Assembly: GCA_965227335.1 (NCBI GenBank)
Contig: CBDDFV010000006.1
Coordinates: forward strand, 124,001 to 188,000
Direction of reading: 5' to 3'
Source: CBDDFV01 sp965227335
Lineage (GTDB): Bacteria; Planctomycetota; Phycisphaerae; Phycisphaerales; SM1A02
DNA length: 64,000 nucleotides
Shown here: piece after piece, positions 45,634 to 54,074 of the stretch
Numbering within the stretch: position 1 is the stretch's first letter
Layout: every line of letters begins with the position of its first letter
The notes under the pieces: model-generated
What the model was told of the DNA's origin: nothing
The model's input: only the letters and a program-made list of their open reading frames with translations
The model's database searches: none
Program-made: the position numbers and the translations under genes

Positions 45634-47423
45634 TCTTCAGCGAGTCTCGATACGAACCGGACCGTGTTCACCAGATAGTCAGGACAGCTCTCAACGGTCA
45701 CGACTGATGCAAGCCGCTGGGCGAATCGGCCCTTGCCGATCTGCTCGATCCTGTTGAGTATCGTGTCCGCAAACTCGCTACTCGGCTCCGAGTTTAATTC
45801 GGCGAGCTTTTTGGCAATCTTGGCCAGAGCCGGCCCCTTCGCGAATGACTTGAGTGTCGCAGCCACTTCGGTCCGACCTTTGGCTTTACTCAGAAGGTCC
45901 AGCTCAAGCGTGTTTGTCCCAACGAACAAACCCGATTGCTGTGCAGCCGAGAAGAACACTTCATCATCGTCCTCTTCGTCAAGCACATCGTGTGGGTCGT
46001 CAAGCAACCGAAGCAGCTTCTTGATTCGGTTCTTGGCTAGGGGTGGTTTCTCGGGAACGAGATCACGGTCTGTAACTACCGCGAATGGGATGTCTAGACC
46101 AGATGGAGCGACAAGCTTCACAAACGGCTCGAAGTGGGTGCCGCCGACACTGCATACGGATGCTCCTATTCTGTCAAGGTCAACACCCAGCAGTCTGGCG
46201 TAGACGGGCAGCAGGAATCGTTCTGCGTCGCCTTCGACAAAGAGTACTCGTTTCGCAAAGAGCAACTCTGCGCGGGTTACGTCTAAGTAACGCTCGATGT
46301 CGTCAGTATCGCGTTTGTCGAGTTCGACCTGGGTTCCTGAGTGGGCTGTCGATGTATCACCGGTAGTCCGCAGCAAGACGATCGACTGAAGTGGAGCCAC
46401 GCTCGCGATGTGAGGCGAGTGTGTTGTTAGGATCAATGATTGCCTGTCTTCATCGCCTCCTCGTTCTCGTAGCAGCGAGCGGTACATAACTCGCTGGAGC
46501 TGCGGGTGAACATGTGCCTCGGGCTCTTCAATCGCGAGAAACGTATGAGCGCGTTCGCCGCCCGTGACATCGAGTGCCATGAGACGAAGGGCAACATAGA
46601 GTGTATTGGACGCCCCGAGGCTGGCCTCAGCGATGGTCCGCTTGGCGCTCCCATCGAAAACTAGTTGCAACGAGCGAAGAAGTCGAGTGGGATCGGTCGA
46701 GGCGATGTCCAGAGTGGGATCTATCGCATGGTCTTCACCGACGAACTCAACGAGCCGTGTCTGAATCGCTGTGATCAGCTCCGCAACTTCATCGATTGAG
46801 GTCACAGTTCCAAAGGCCTTCTGCATTTGTTCGGCGACCTTTGGCAAGGTCTCCGGGTCGCGGGCAGTGATTGCATCCTGTGCACTCTCGACCAACGGGC
46901 GAAGGGGGGAACGCCTCCATCCACTAAGGTCGCCTTCTGCATCGCGAAGTGCCGGAAGCAAGTCCATCGCCATGAACCGCCGCAGGTGGTACCCCAATTG
47001 CACATCGCGATTGTCACCGCCATAAATGATGTACTCGTAGTCCTCCAGCGAGCTGGGTCCATCGTCAAGATCGGCACGCGGGCCGAACCAAAAAGTGAGC
47101 CTGGCTGTCAGCGGATCAGGGACGACAACTGCATCGGCGAGCAGAGCAAGTGCTCGGGAGTCGCTCTCAAAGTCTTGAAGCTCAATGGATACTTCTATTG
47201 ACTCTGAATCTCCGATTGGGTCGTTTAGTCCAGACCAGAAATCTTCTAGCCTGAGATGTCGGGCACGCTCAGGCAGCGAAGGGTCGAGCAATAGGCGAAG
47301 TCCGTTCAGTAGATTCGATTTGCCCGTAGCATTCTCGCCCACGACAACCGTGTGGCGTCCGAGAGGGATGTCAACTTGCTGAAAGTTCCGAAAGTTCTTA
47401 ATCAGAAGCCTAGAGAGCCGCAT
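45630..47423 (-). CDS. gajA: Gabija nuclease, OLD family (AAA ATPase plus TOPRIM)
   Basis: 597 aa, close to known GajA size. ATG 47423 has AGGAG 8 nt upstream. SMC-like ATPase start: RLLIKNFRNFQQVDIPLG, Walker A VVGENATGKSNLL, signature region ASLGASNTLYVALRL, Walker B FLAIEEPEAHVHPQLQ. The C-terminal TOPRIM follows: KRVLFVEGDAERFLLPV (Glu of motif I) and AVVTDRDLVPEKPP (Asp-x-Asp-like). Family GajA is a sequence-selective DNA nicking enzyme held inactive by nucleotides and released on nucleotide depletion during phage growth. It follows the pAgo gene by only 41 nt. Confidence 0.92.
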   Translation of the reverse strand: MRLSRLLIKNFRNFQQVDIPLGRHTVVVGENATGKSNLLNGLRLLLDPSLPERARHLRLEDFWSGLNDPIGDSESIEVSIELQDFESDSRALALLADAVVVPDPLTARLTFWFGPRADLDDGPSSLEDYEYIIYGGDNRDVQLGYHLRRFMAMDLLPALRDAEGDLSGWRRSPLRPLVESAQDAITARDPETLPKVAEQMQKAFGTVTSIDEVAELITAIQTRLVEFVGEDHAIDPTLDIASTDPTRLLRSLQLVFDGSAKRTIAEASLGASNTLYVALRLMALDVTGGERAHTFLAIEEPEAHVHPQLQRVMYRSLLRERGGDEDRQSLILTTHSPHIASVAPLQSIVLLRTTGDTSTAHSGTQVELDKRDTDDIERYLDVTRAELLFAKRVLFVEGDAERFLLPVYARLLGVDLDRIGASVCSVGGTHFEPFVKLVAPSGLDIPFAVVTDRDLVPEKPPLAKNRIKKLLRLLDDPHDVLDEEDDDEVFFSAAQQSGLFVGTNTLELDLLSKAKGRTEVAATLKSFAKGPALAKIAKKLAELNSEPSSEFADTILNRIEQIGKGRFAQRLASVVTVESCPDYLVNTVRFVSRLAEE

Positions 47424-47464
47424 ATGAGTACTCCTGCCTGTACCCAGGCGGTGTCAGTGCACGG

Positions 47465-48925
47465 TCACATATAGAACCCGTATCGAGCTTGGAGAGCCGC
47501 GTCCTGTGGGGCGTAGCGAAGGATGTCTCCGACAGACCTGGAAGCCGCGAGAGTGATGGGCATTGAGTTGACGAACTGGGTGCTGTTCCAGTTCATTTTC
47601 GTCAGGCCGAGCAACTCTTTGAGCAATGGCCGGATGCCAGTCGCCGCTTGTTCGACCGTGACCAGGAGAGGGCGGGGCGCGTAGAGGCCCGGGTACGCCC
47701 GGTAGAAGTCAACGCTGCCGTGGCTGTAGAGCAAGGCGTGCGTGTCGTCGAGCTGCACCGCGGTGCCGCGGAGAGGGGGATAGGTCCCGGACTTTCTGAA
47801 GAAGCGAGTCTGGGTACGACGTAGTGAGAGCAGGTCCAGAAGCTCGATTCGATATTGATCGGCGGCGTCTCGGAGCCCATCTCGCTCGTCTTCGTCGAAC
47901 CACGAGCTCTTGTGGATCACCAAACGTGCTGGCATCGTCTTGTGCTCTTTCCGGAAGCGTTCGATCGCTTCGCTGAGGAGCCTTACTGCGTCTTGTTTGG
48001 ACAGATGGGGACTTCGGTCGTCTTTGCGGATCCTCGCAGGCCCCCCACGTACAACAACACCTTCGCCACGCTCATTGAATACCTGTGCGATGCTGGTCTG
48101 CACAGACGGGTCTTCTTCGTCCGAGACACTGTGGAAAAAGCTCACGCCGACATAGCACGTCAGCAGCTCGGATGCTTCTCGCACTAGACGCCAAGGCACG
48201 CCGCCAGCCTTGTAGTACTGTGCACAGAAGAAGTTCCATGCTCTGGTTGCATCGTCCTGAATGAGTCGGCTTGGGGTTCCATCCGTCGAATATCGCTGGA
48301 CGTCGCCGCCGAACGTACCTGGACGGGCAAGCTGTACGGGGCGCTGAAGTTGGAGGCACTTCGCCTTGAAGTAGTCGTGCCAGATCGGTGCGTCGCTTCT
48401 AGCTCTATCGCTGCGTCGACGTGAGCGTGGCCCACGTTTCTCAACCGAACCGACGTCGACTCGCTTCACAAGTGCTGGCGGCATGAGACAGACTACGACA
48501 TCAGCCATGCCCTTCTCGATGAGGTCTTCGGCCTCGTCGGTGTAGAGCCGAGTCGAAGCCTCCGCGAAGTCGACGGGGTTTGTAATGCCGCAGACTTCGG
48601 CGATACTGCGTTCGGATAGGCTGCGGCTCCATGCATCGTTGCACACGAAGTCGGGTAGACACCCACCCTCTCCGAAACCGGGAAACGGTGGGAACAAGTT
48701 CCGAAGCCGAGTTTCCTTCGCTGCAACTCCAGGTCTGCATTGGTCGACCCACTCACGAAATGTGTCGACTCCGTCGCCATCGCCGATCACAGCGACTCGG
48801 CACTCACGCATCGCACCATGAACTCGCGAGTCCAACGGTCCGTGGTGCGTCAGTCCAAAGCGGATATCGATGTGACGACCGCTTCCAAACTCCAGCTCGG
48901 GCTCATGGATGAAGTGTGCCTTCAT
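47465..48925 (-). CDS. short prokaryotic Argonaute (MID-PIWI, catalytically inactive)
   Basis: 486 aa from ATG 48925, overlapping the upstream effector stop (ATGA); a longer frame to 48997 lies in effector coding sequence. The PIWI domain covers the C-terminal half: WNFFCAQYYKAGGVPWRL, YVGVSFFHSVSD, QVFNERGEGVVVRGG, ARLVIHKSSWFDEDERDG, ending in LLGLTKMNWNSTQFVNSMP and SVGDILRY. Where active Argonautes have a catalytic Asp (vGiDv) this one has GVSF, so slicer activity is absent, as in short pAgos. No PAZ or N domain. It would use small guides to detect invader nucleic acid and activate the partner nuclease. Confidence 0.9.
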   Translation of the reverse strand: MKAHFIHEPELEFGSGRHIDIRFGLTHHGPLDSRVHGAMRECRVAVIGDGDGVDTFREWVDQCRPGVAAKETRLRNLFPPFPGFGEGGCLPDFVCNDAWSRSLSERSIAEVCGITNPVDFAEASTRLYTDEAEDLIEKGMADVVVCLMPPALVKRVDVGSVEKRGPRSRRRSDRARSDAPIWHDYFKAKCLQLQRPVQLARPGTFGGDVQRYSTDGTPSRLIQDDATRAWNFFCAQYYKAGGVPWRLVREASELLTCYVGVSFFHSVSDEEDPSVQTSIAQVFNERGEGVVVRGGPARIRKDDRSPHLSKQDAVRLLSEAIERFRKEHKTMPARLVIHKSSWFDEDERDGLRDAADQYRIELLDLLSLRRTQTRFFRKSGTYPPLRGTAVQLDDTHALLYSHGSVDFYRAYPGLYAPRPLLVTVEQAATGIRPLLKELLGLTKMNWNSTQFVNSMPITLAASRSVGDILRYAPQDAALQARYGFYM

Positions 48926-50262
48926 AGGTCGAACAACGGAGCGTCCGGTGCCTCCACATGAGTTGATGCCGGTGCGATCTCGTCGGCAGACGACCACGCT
49001 GCATCGTCAATGGCGACATCGAGAACGGTTTCTGCCAGTCCGTCAAACCCAAGGTGCGGATATGGCTTCGTGTAAAGGCCGCCATCATCGTCAGACAACA
49101 GGGAAGCGAACATGACCACGAGTCCCATGACTGCCTTGCTGCCTTCGATGGATTTGATCTTCGCTTGGTACTCCTCCCGGTAAGGGTGCAACTCTCGGCC
49201 GTCGCTGGTGAACACGTACCGCGGCGTGATTTCCAGATACCATTCACCGCCATACCTTCGAAATACTGGCTCAAATCCGCAGTGGCGGTAGTAAGCCGTT
49301 TCGTCTGGCGTCTTCTTCTTCGCATAACGCTTAACCACATCACGCGGTACGGTGTTCTGGAGGCTCTTGTAGCGGACCGTGCGGTCTCGTAGGTCACGGG
49401 TGGCCCGGTAGTGGAAGCACCGTTCGTCCTTCGACCAGCGAAGACCAAGATGCCAGGCGCGAGTTCGAAGGCACTGGTTCATGAGCCGTACAAAATTGCC
49501 TCGTACCTCGTGAAAGTCAGAAGCGGACCATTCCTCAGTCTCAATCAATTCAGCGGTGCCAATGTCGCAGATGGTGGCCCACGGCTCCTCTCGCAAATTG
49601 TGGACGGAATAGACCCGACCATCCTTTAGAAACCACTCGTCAGGCGGGTACTCGACGCGTTCCTTTAATGCGTCTCTGAGCTCCTTCGGGTCGCGGAATT
49701 CTGTTTCCGCCATAAAGAGCTGCGATGGTGTTCGTGATACGCGGAGCAGGTTGGAGACAAGTTCCTCGCTGTCTGACTTCGGTGCGAAGTAGACACCACC
49801 GACTTCCCGTGAGGCCAATTCATGAAGTCGCGTGGCAGCCGCCGTGTTAAAGGCGTCTGCGGCTTTGTCAAAGAAGATCTTCCTGCTCCGGCGACGCTCT
49901 TTGTCGTTGAAGTAGTCCTTGATAGAGACCCAGTAAGCCTTGTCTTCGGGGACTTTCACAACAATTAGCAGTACTGGTGCGTTGCCCTGCATCCAGTAGT
50001 CGAGATCCTCTTGTTTGCAGGTGAAGCAGAAACGCTCCTCGCCATCCTGCTCCAGACTGCCGCGTGTCTTGACCTGAACACGAAGGACAATGTTCTTAGC
50101 CTCTTCAGTCTCGGGGTCACGAATCTCGATTTCACCGTCGATTCCAGTGTCGAGCGAGGCATCGCCCGCAACCCACTTGTGGCCCATGCTCAGCACAATC
50201 CGTTCGACAACGTTGACGCCATACTGGCCAGTCATCGCGGATTTTTTGAGGTACTTCGCCAT
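48922..50262 (-). CDS. DREN/DUF4365-APAZ effector of a short Argonaute (SPARDA-type) system
   Basis: 446 aa from ATG 50262 (GGGGAG just upstream; a GTG at 50274 is an alternative). The N-terminal domain is DUF4365-like PD-(D/E)xK: TGQYGVNVVERIVLSMGHKW, Asp in SLDTGIDGEIEI (about residue 42) and Gln-x-Lys in VLRVQVKTRGS (about 63-65). From about residue 170 the protein is APAZ-like (beta-rich, PPDEWFLKDGRVYSVHNLRE ... GEWYLEITPRYVFTSDG). In SPARDA systems this nuclease degrades DNA and RNA once the pAgo finds its target, causing cell death or dormancy. It is first in the four-gene defence cluster. Confidence 0.87.
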   Translation of the reverse strand: MAKYLKKSAMTGQYGVNVVERIVLSMGHKWVAGDASLDTGIDGEIEIRDPETEEAKNIVLRVQVKTRGSLEQDGEERFCFTCKQEDLDYWMQGNAPVLLIVVKVPEDKAYWVSIKDYFNDKERRRSRKIFFDKAADAFNTAAATRLHELASREVGGVYFAPKSDSEELVSNLLRVSRTPSQLFMAETEFRDPKELRDALKERVEYPPDEWFLKDGRVYSVHNLREEPWATICDIGTAELIETEEWSASDFHEVRGNFVRLMNQCLRTRAWHLGLRWSKDERCFHYRATRDLRDRTVRYKSLQNTVPRDVVKRYAKKKTPDETAYYRHCGFEPVFRRYGGEWYLEITPRYVFTSDGRELHPYREEYQAKIKSIEGSKAVMGLVVMFASLLSDDDGGLYTKPYPHLGFDGLAETVLDVAIDDAAWSSADEIAPASTHVEAPDAPLFDL

Positions 50263-50400
50263 GGGGCTCCCCACTCATTCGGCTTACGCTTCCGGCGTCC
50301 ATTCTACGCGATAAGCTCGCCGCATATGGCCTGATAGGTGGCTGAACACCACATATAGTAGTCGCATTGAGTTGTACTCCAATCTGAGGTAGCTTGGCTC
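50263..50400 (-). promoter_or_regulatory. probable promoter region of the defence operon
   Basis: The stretch upstream of the effector gene is AT-richer than its surroundings. On the minus strand TTGGAG, a 19-nt gap and TATATG can be read around 50346-50376. The spacing is long, so this is only a suggestion. Confidence 0.3.
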
Positions 50401-50564
50401 AAACACCGTTCGCCGAACAGTGTTCGTGGAATCACGAGCCGGCCACCAACCGCCTCGGCATCCGCACACAGACTCCGACACCCCGGGAGCACGGCCTCAC
50501 CAGCCGGGCGAAGGGAGACGGGCCTCATCAGCCTGTCCGCACATTGCGGCGTCGGAGACGCGTA

Positions 50565-50598
50565 GAGCCGGATGCGTGGAGACACGCTTGTCCGGTTC
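50565..50598 (+). ncRNA. group II intron domain V hairpin
   Basis: Exactly 34 nt, beginning GAGCCGGATGCGTG, with GAGA tetraloop, and ending TTGTCCGGTTC. It has the AGC catalytic triad near the 5' end, a lower stem GAGCCGGA/TCCGGTTC, an upper stem GCGTG/CACGC closed by a GNRA loop, and a two-base bulge on the 3' side, all hallmarks of domain V. It is followed at 50602-50626 by a short hairpin (GAGGCT/AGCCTC with loop GCTGCGAGTAA) fitting domain VI. Confidence 0.8.
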
Positions 50599-51650
50599 GA
50601 CGGAGGCTGCTGCGAGTAAAGCCTCGGCGGTTCATCCACCGAGAACAATCCGCAGCTTCTATCCGATGAGTATCCCGCCCCGCATCGAACCGGGGCGACC
50701 TGGACAGACTCGCGGGAGCGGCCCCTTAGGGGGCGGCGACCGCGAGCCGTCATGCTTGAAATGGTGAAGCGGCGTTTGGGCCATCGGGCCAGGACGCCGC
50801 GTAATCCGTCGCGGGGGGTTCGGGGTCACGCACCTCGTTCAACCCGTGCCGCCGTGGGGAGCTCGTCCGCAGCGATGCGGGCGACCGGGCATAGACCATG
50901 CCCGGCGACCGGCCGAAACGGCCGGCGGTGAAGAGCTCAACCATGAAAGGCCCGCGAGGGCTTGGCGGTGAATCGAGACGGAGACGGTGCCGAACCGCGA
51001 AATCAAACCGTCTGTCGATGGGTAAGCCGGAGCTTCTGGGTTCTGCCGGCTGAAATCTCGTGTGCGGGAGCACGCGAGCAAACGCCGTTCGGGGATGACT
51101 CCCAGAGCGGACGACAGAGGGTCGAGCGACGTGACCGTCTCGGTGACGAGCATGACTAACAGGGGAAGGTCTCGGGCAGCCGGCGTGATGAGCCGGTGCC
51201 GGGTGCACTCTTCGGAGTGGGTCACCCCGGTGATTGAAACGCCCGAGACTGGGAGTGTGCCGCGAGTAGACAGCCCGGCGTGGACCTCCACGATGGGGCG
51301 GTGCCCGCTGCAAGGCAGTGGCGGCCCGTTCGCTTGAGCATCGCAACGCGTTGGGGTGGTGCCCGACGCGGATGGCTTGAGCGACGACGAAAGCGGCGAC
51401 GCGTTGAATCTGTGTGCGGATGCCGGCCCATCGCACAAGTGTGTGCGATGGGCGGGTTTCCAGGCGGTCGGCGAGCGGGCGGGTGTGTGCCGGGAACGGC
51501 CACCCGTCCGCTCATGCCGGCGGCGTTCTGCAAGGAGTCGGTGCTCGGGCCGTGTGTCTGGTGCACCGCAACAACCATGATTGGGCAACGCCAATACATG
51601 GAACCTGGAGTGGGGAGCTGTTGCAGCACCCTGCTCGATTTCTAGAGGTT
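50565..51650 (+). ncRNA. candidate circularly permuted group II intron (domains V-VI upstream of domain I)
   Basis: After domain V and VI, sequence from about 50760 to 51650 has no gene but many strong hairpins: CCGGGCAT/ATGCCCGG (50885-50905), CCGGCCG-AAA-CGGCCGG (50909-50925), CACTC-TTCG-GAGTG (51206-51219) and an 11-bp CCCATCGCACA/TGTGCGATGGG (51427-51452). Segments such as GGTGAATCGAGACGGAGACG near 50966 have the style of bacterial group II domain I. No reverse transcriptase frame exists on either strand. Domain order V-VI then I is the permuted order known from introns that make RNA circles. Boundaries and splice sites are not determined; two abutting intron fragments is the alternative. 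Confidence 0.55.
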
Positions 51651-51758
51651 GTTCAGCCGCAGCACAGCGAGGCGAATCCGCCCGGTGCTGGTATGCGGCG
51701 GAAGGTTGTACGGGTCTCGGGCGGCCGCCTGTTTCCCGGAGGGTTTTGCGAGGCCTTT

Positions 51759-51802
51759 GAGCGTTGAGCCTCTGGCATGGTTATGGCCATGAATCAACGC
51801 TC
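51759..51802 (+). promoter_or_regulatory. inverted repeat upstream of the 230-aa gene
   Basis: GAGCGTTGA (51759-51767) and TCAACGCTC (51794-51802) are perfect complements with a 26-nt loop that itself contains ATGGCCAT. It ends 33 nt before the start codon and may be an attenuator or the end of the upstream RNA. Confidence 0.4.
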
Positions 51803-51835
51803 GCTTGACTACAGCAACGACGAGGAGAGGAAAAG

Positions 51836-52528
51836 ATGACCTACAACTACGTCGCCACGAGCGTGGCGGGATTCGTGCAACAACTCGCGGTGTCGTACAT
51901 CCGACACGGCTACTGGTTCTACGTCGCGGGGCACGTGCCGCCGGGCCGACTGCCCGAGGACATCGACGCCAAGCTGATCGCCCAGTACGACGTCGCCAAG
52001 TCAAGGTGGCAAAGGGCGAGACGGAAGGCCGCAGGCAACGGCAACGTCCACTACCTGCGGTTCGCGTCGTTCTGGGTGCTGATCGCCAACAACGGCAAGC
52101 ACCTGTTCTTCGATCGGGAATCCGGCGTCATCCGCGATGTACGTCGGGAGCCGATCGCGTTCGCAGGCTACAGCATCGGATACCGGCGGAGCATCCACGG
52201 GGAGTACCACCCCTCGGTGCGTATCCACCTCAACGAGTACCGCTGGCTCAAGAGCTACATGTGCAAGCTCGCCAGGAACAGCACCGCAGAGGAAGTGGCC
52301 GACGAATTCAAGCGTCTCCGGTTCGAGCCGTACGCCCCGGTCGTGCGGCAGCTCTTCAGCGTGCTCCGAGCGGTCAATAGAACGAGGAAGCTCGCGGGGT
52401 TGAAACCGGTCGACGGCTCGGCCATCCGGGTTTGCCGGCGGGTGGTCAAGCCGTTCGAGCCGAGGACGGAGAAACTCCCAGCCTGGCCCGAATCTGTTGT
52501 GTCACATCCCAAGACGAGGCGTGCATAA
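51836..52528 (+). CDS. unrecognised basic protein downstream of the structured RNA
   Basis: 230 aa; GAGGAGAGG precedes ATG 51836 at good spacing. Very basic and aromatic: YNYVATSVAGFVQQLAVSYI, RHGYWFYVAGHVPPGRL, YDVAKSRWQRARRKAAG, VHYLRFASFWVLIANNGKHL, EYRWLKSYMCKLARNS. There is a mixed beta/alpha N-terminus and a helical C-terminus ending PAWPESVVSHPKTRRA. No reverse transcriptase, LAGLIDADG, HNH or GIY-YIG motif is seen. The intact start, ribosome site and placement directly behind the intron-like RNA suggest a functional link, perhaps an RNA-binding or maturase-like partner; that is inference. Confidence 0.7.
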   Translation: MTYNYVATSVAGFVQQLAVSYIRHGYWFYVAGHVPPGRLPEDIDAKLIAQYDVAKSRWQRARRKAAGNGNVHYLRFASFWVLIANNGKHLFFDRESGVIRDVRREPIAFAGYSIGYRRSIHGEYHPSVRIHLNEYRWLKSYMCKLARNSTAEEVADEFKRLRFEPYAPVVRQLFSVLRAVNRTRKLAGLKPVDGSAIRVCRRVVKPFEPRTEKLPAWPESVVSHPKTRRA

Positions 52529-52584
52529 CGCATGTGAACCGGGAGGCGTCCTGTGAAGGGTTTACCCCAGAAAGGATCGCCAAC

Positions 52585-52857
52585 ATGCCAAGGAGTAAGC
52601 GTATGGACTCGTCAGAGAAGACCCAACCCGAAGCGGAGTTCCGGATCAACGGCGTCAAAGCCGTGGTCTGGCGGAACGACACCCGCAACGGGCACATGTT
52701 CAACACCACACTGATCCGTGTGTACAAGGACGCCGAGGACGAATGGCGGGAAACGCATTCGCTCGGTCGCGACGATCTGCTCGCGGCCGGGAAGGTCCTC
52801 GACGAGGCTCATTCGTTCATCTTGGACGAAGAGCGCAAGGCCCGCTCAGCCGACTGA
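52585..52857 (+). CDS. small conserved-looking accessory protein of the mobile element
   Basis: 90 aa from ATG 52585 (AAAGGA upstream). After a polar start (SKRMDSSEKTQPEAEFRIN) it has a compact beta-beta-alpha pattern: GVKAVVWRNDTRNGHMFN, TTLIRVYKDAEDEWRETHSL, DDLLAAGKVLDEAHSFIL. The pattern (short aromatic strands, then a helix) resembles small ssDNA-binding-like proteins found in mobile elements, but I cannot name the family. It follows the 230-aa gene by 56 bp and may share its transcript. Confidence 0.65.
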   Translation: MPRSKRMDSSEKTQPEAEFRINGVKAVVWRNDTRNGHMFNTTLIRVYKDAEDEWRETHSLGRDDLLAAGKVLDEAHSFILDEERKARSAD

Positions 52858-53043
52858 GCATCTTCAACGTGGTTCCCGCGGACAGACGTTCTGTTTGCGG
52901 CAAGGTCACACGAGGACGACCTCCCGGTCTCCTCTCACTCCCATCCACGCGGCCAGACCCCGCCGCGGCACTGACGGCGGGCGTTCTGGGCCTCGCGGAG
53001 CGAGGCGTACGATCACGCTTGCCGGGCCGCGGCGAACTCGAAG

Positions 53044-54048
53044 TCAATAGAGTTTGACCCCGTGCCGTGTTTCATACAGCCAGGCGGAGGCATGGCTCTG
53101 CAAGAGTTTGCGTCGGCGGTCTTGGTACTGTAAGAGTCCGCGTCCCAACGCCCCAGCCGACAAGATGCCGCCACTGATCGGGTCGACGCCAGACCATGCT
53201 GTCGCCAAGACTGCGACGCCGAACTCCTTGCTCAAAATCATCTGACCGGCTTCGCGCTTCAGGTATCTCTTCAACTCTTTTAGGTCCCGCTCCATGTCCG
53301 CGGTAAACCCCTGGACGATCTCCTCGATGACATCCGGTCGACTGGCGTGGGTCGAGATCTCGCCGATGCAGCGGTCCACGGCATCAAGATACGTGGTTCT
53401 CATGGACCGTTGCAGTTCACTCTCGTCGCGTCGCAGTGCGATGAGCCGACCCAGTGGTATCGAGTCGAAGTTGAAGCCTCGCAGGGCGACCGTCAGCAAA
53501 GGCGTGGGGCCACTGTCGGGCGTGCCGTCCCTTCCCGGTGAGATATCCGCGAGCGAGCGGTAGAGCGACTCGTACCCGGCGACTCGGTCCGTGACCAGAC
53601 GCTTCCGTCCTGCCCCGCACGTTGTCGCCAGCATCGACATCATGTAAAGGCCAAGCGTGTCTCGTACCAGGAAATTGTTCTCGTCTGCGTCAAAGGCCGT
53701 GGCGCCTGCGGCAACAAGCTCGTCCCAGAGTTCAAGCTCGAATTTGTCGGGATAAATCGGATACGTTCGAAGGGATTCTGGATTCGAGAGCGTGAGGTCG
53801 ATGTCGCCGTCACGAGCAGTCTCGATGAGGTAGCGAATCTCGCTTGTAGCTTCTCGCTTTGCTTCGCCGCTCGGGACCAACTCCCTCCCGACAAGCTCCA
53901 GTGCTTCATCGACTTCCTCGTCGCCTGTAGAGCCTGCCATGCCCTTGTGCGGCACAATGAACGAGAGGCTGTCCCACAGGAACAACGCTGACGCAATCAG
54001 GCCTCGGTCGGTGCACCGGATGGTGGGGTAGTAGATGGCGTCATGCAT
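53044..54048 (-). CDS. DUF6236-like protein of unknown function
   Basis: 334 aa; I chose ATG 54048 (MHDAIYYPTI) because DUF6236-type proteins begin with this kind of YYP strand followed by a loaded-helix segment: LIASALFLWDSLSFIVPHKG. The middle is helical (EVDEALELVGRELVPSGEAK) and the C-terminal part also (EIVQGFTADMERDLKELKRY, LKREAGQMILSK). Such proteins occur sporadically in accessory regions; no activity is known. It ends the minus-strand transfer cluster, starting just inside the end of the next gene upstream (start codon 27 nt from its stop). Confidence 0.65.
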   Translation of the reverse strand: MHDAIYYPTIRCTDRGLIASALFLWDSLSFIVPHKGMAGSTGDEEVDEALELVGRELVPSGEAKREATSEIRYLIETARDGDIDLTLSNPESLRTYPIYPDKFELELWDELVAAGATAFDADENNFLVRDTLGLYMMSMLATTCGAGRKRLVTDRVAGYESLYRSLADISPGRDGTPDSGPTPLLTVALRGFNFDSIPLGRLIALRRDESELQRSMRTTYLDAVDRCIGEISTHASRPDVIEEIVQGFTADMERDLKELKRYLKREAGQMILSKEFGVAVLATAWSGVDPISGGILSAGALGRGLLQYQDRRRKLLQSHASAWLYETRHGVKLY

Positions 54049-54074
54049 TTGTGTAGAGCCTCCCGCTGCGGCAC

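Noticed and set aside
51836..52528. A homing endonuclease or transposon nuclease assignment for the 230-aa protein
   Set aside because: No LAGLIDADG, HNH, GIY-YIG or RuvC/TnpB motif is visible.
50740..53050. A standard group II intron with internal reverse transcriptase
   Set aside because: No reverse-transcriptase motif (YADD type) on either strand, and no second domain V after the 230-aa gene.
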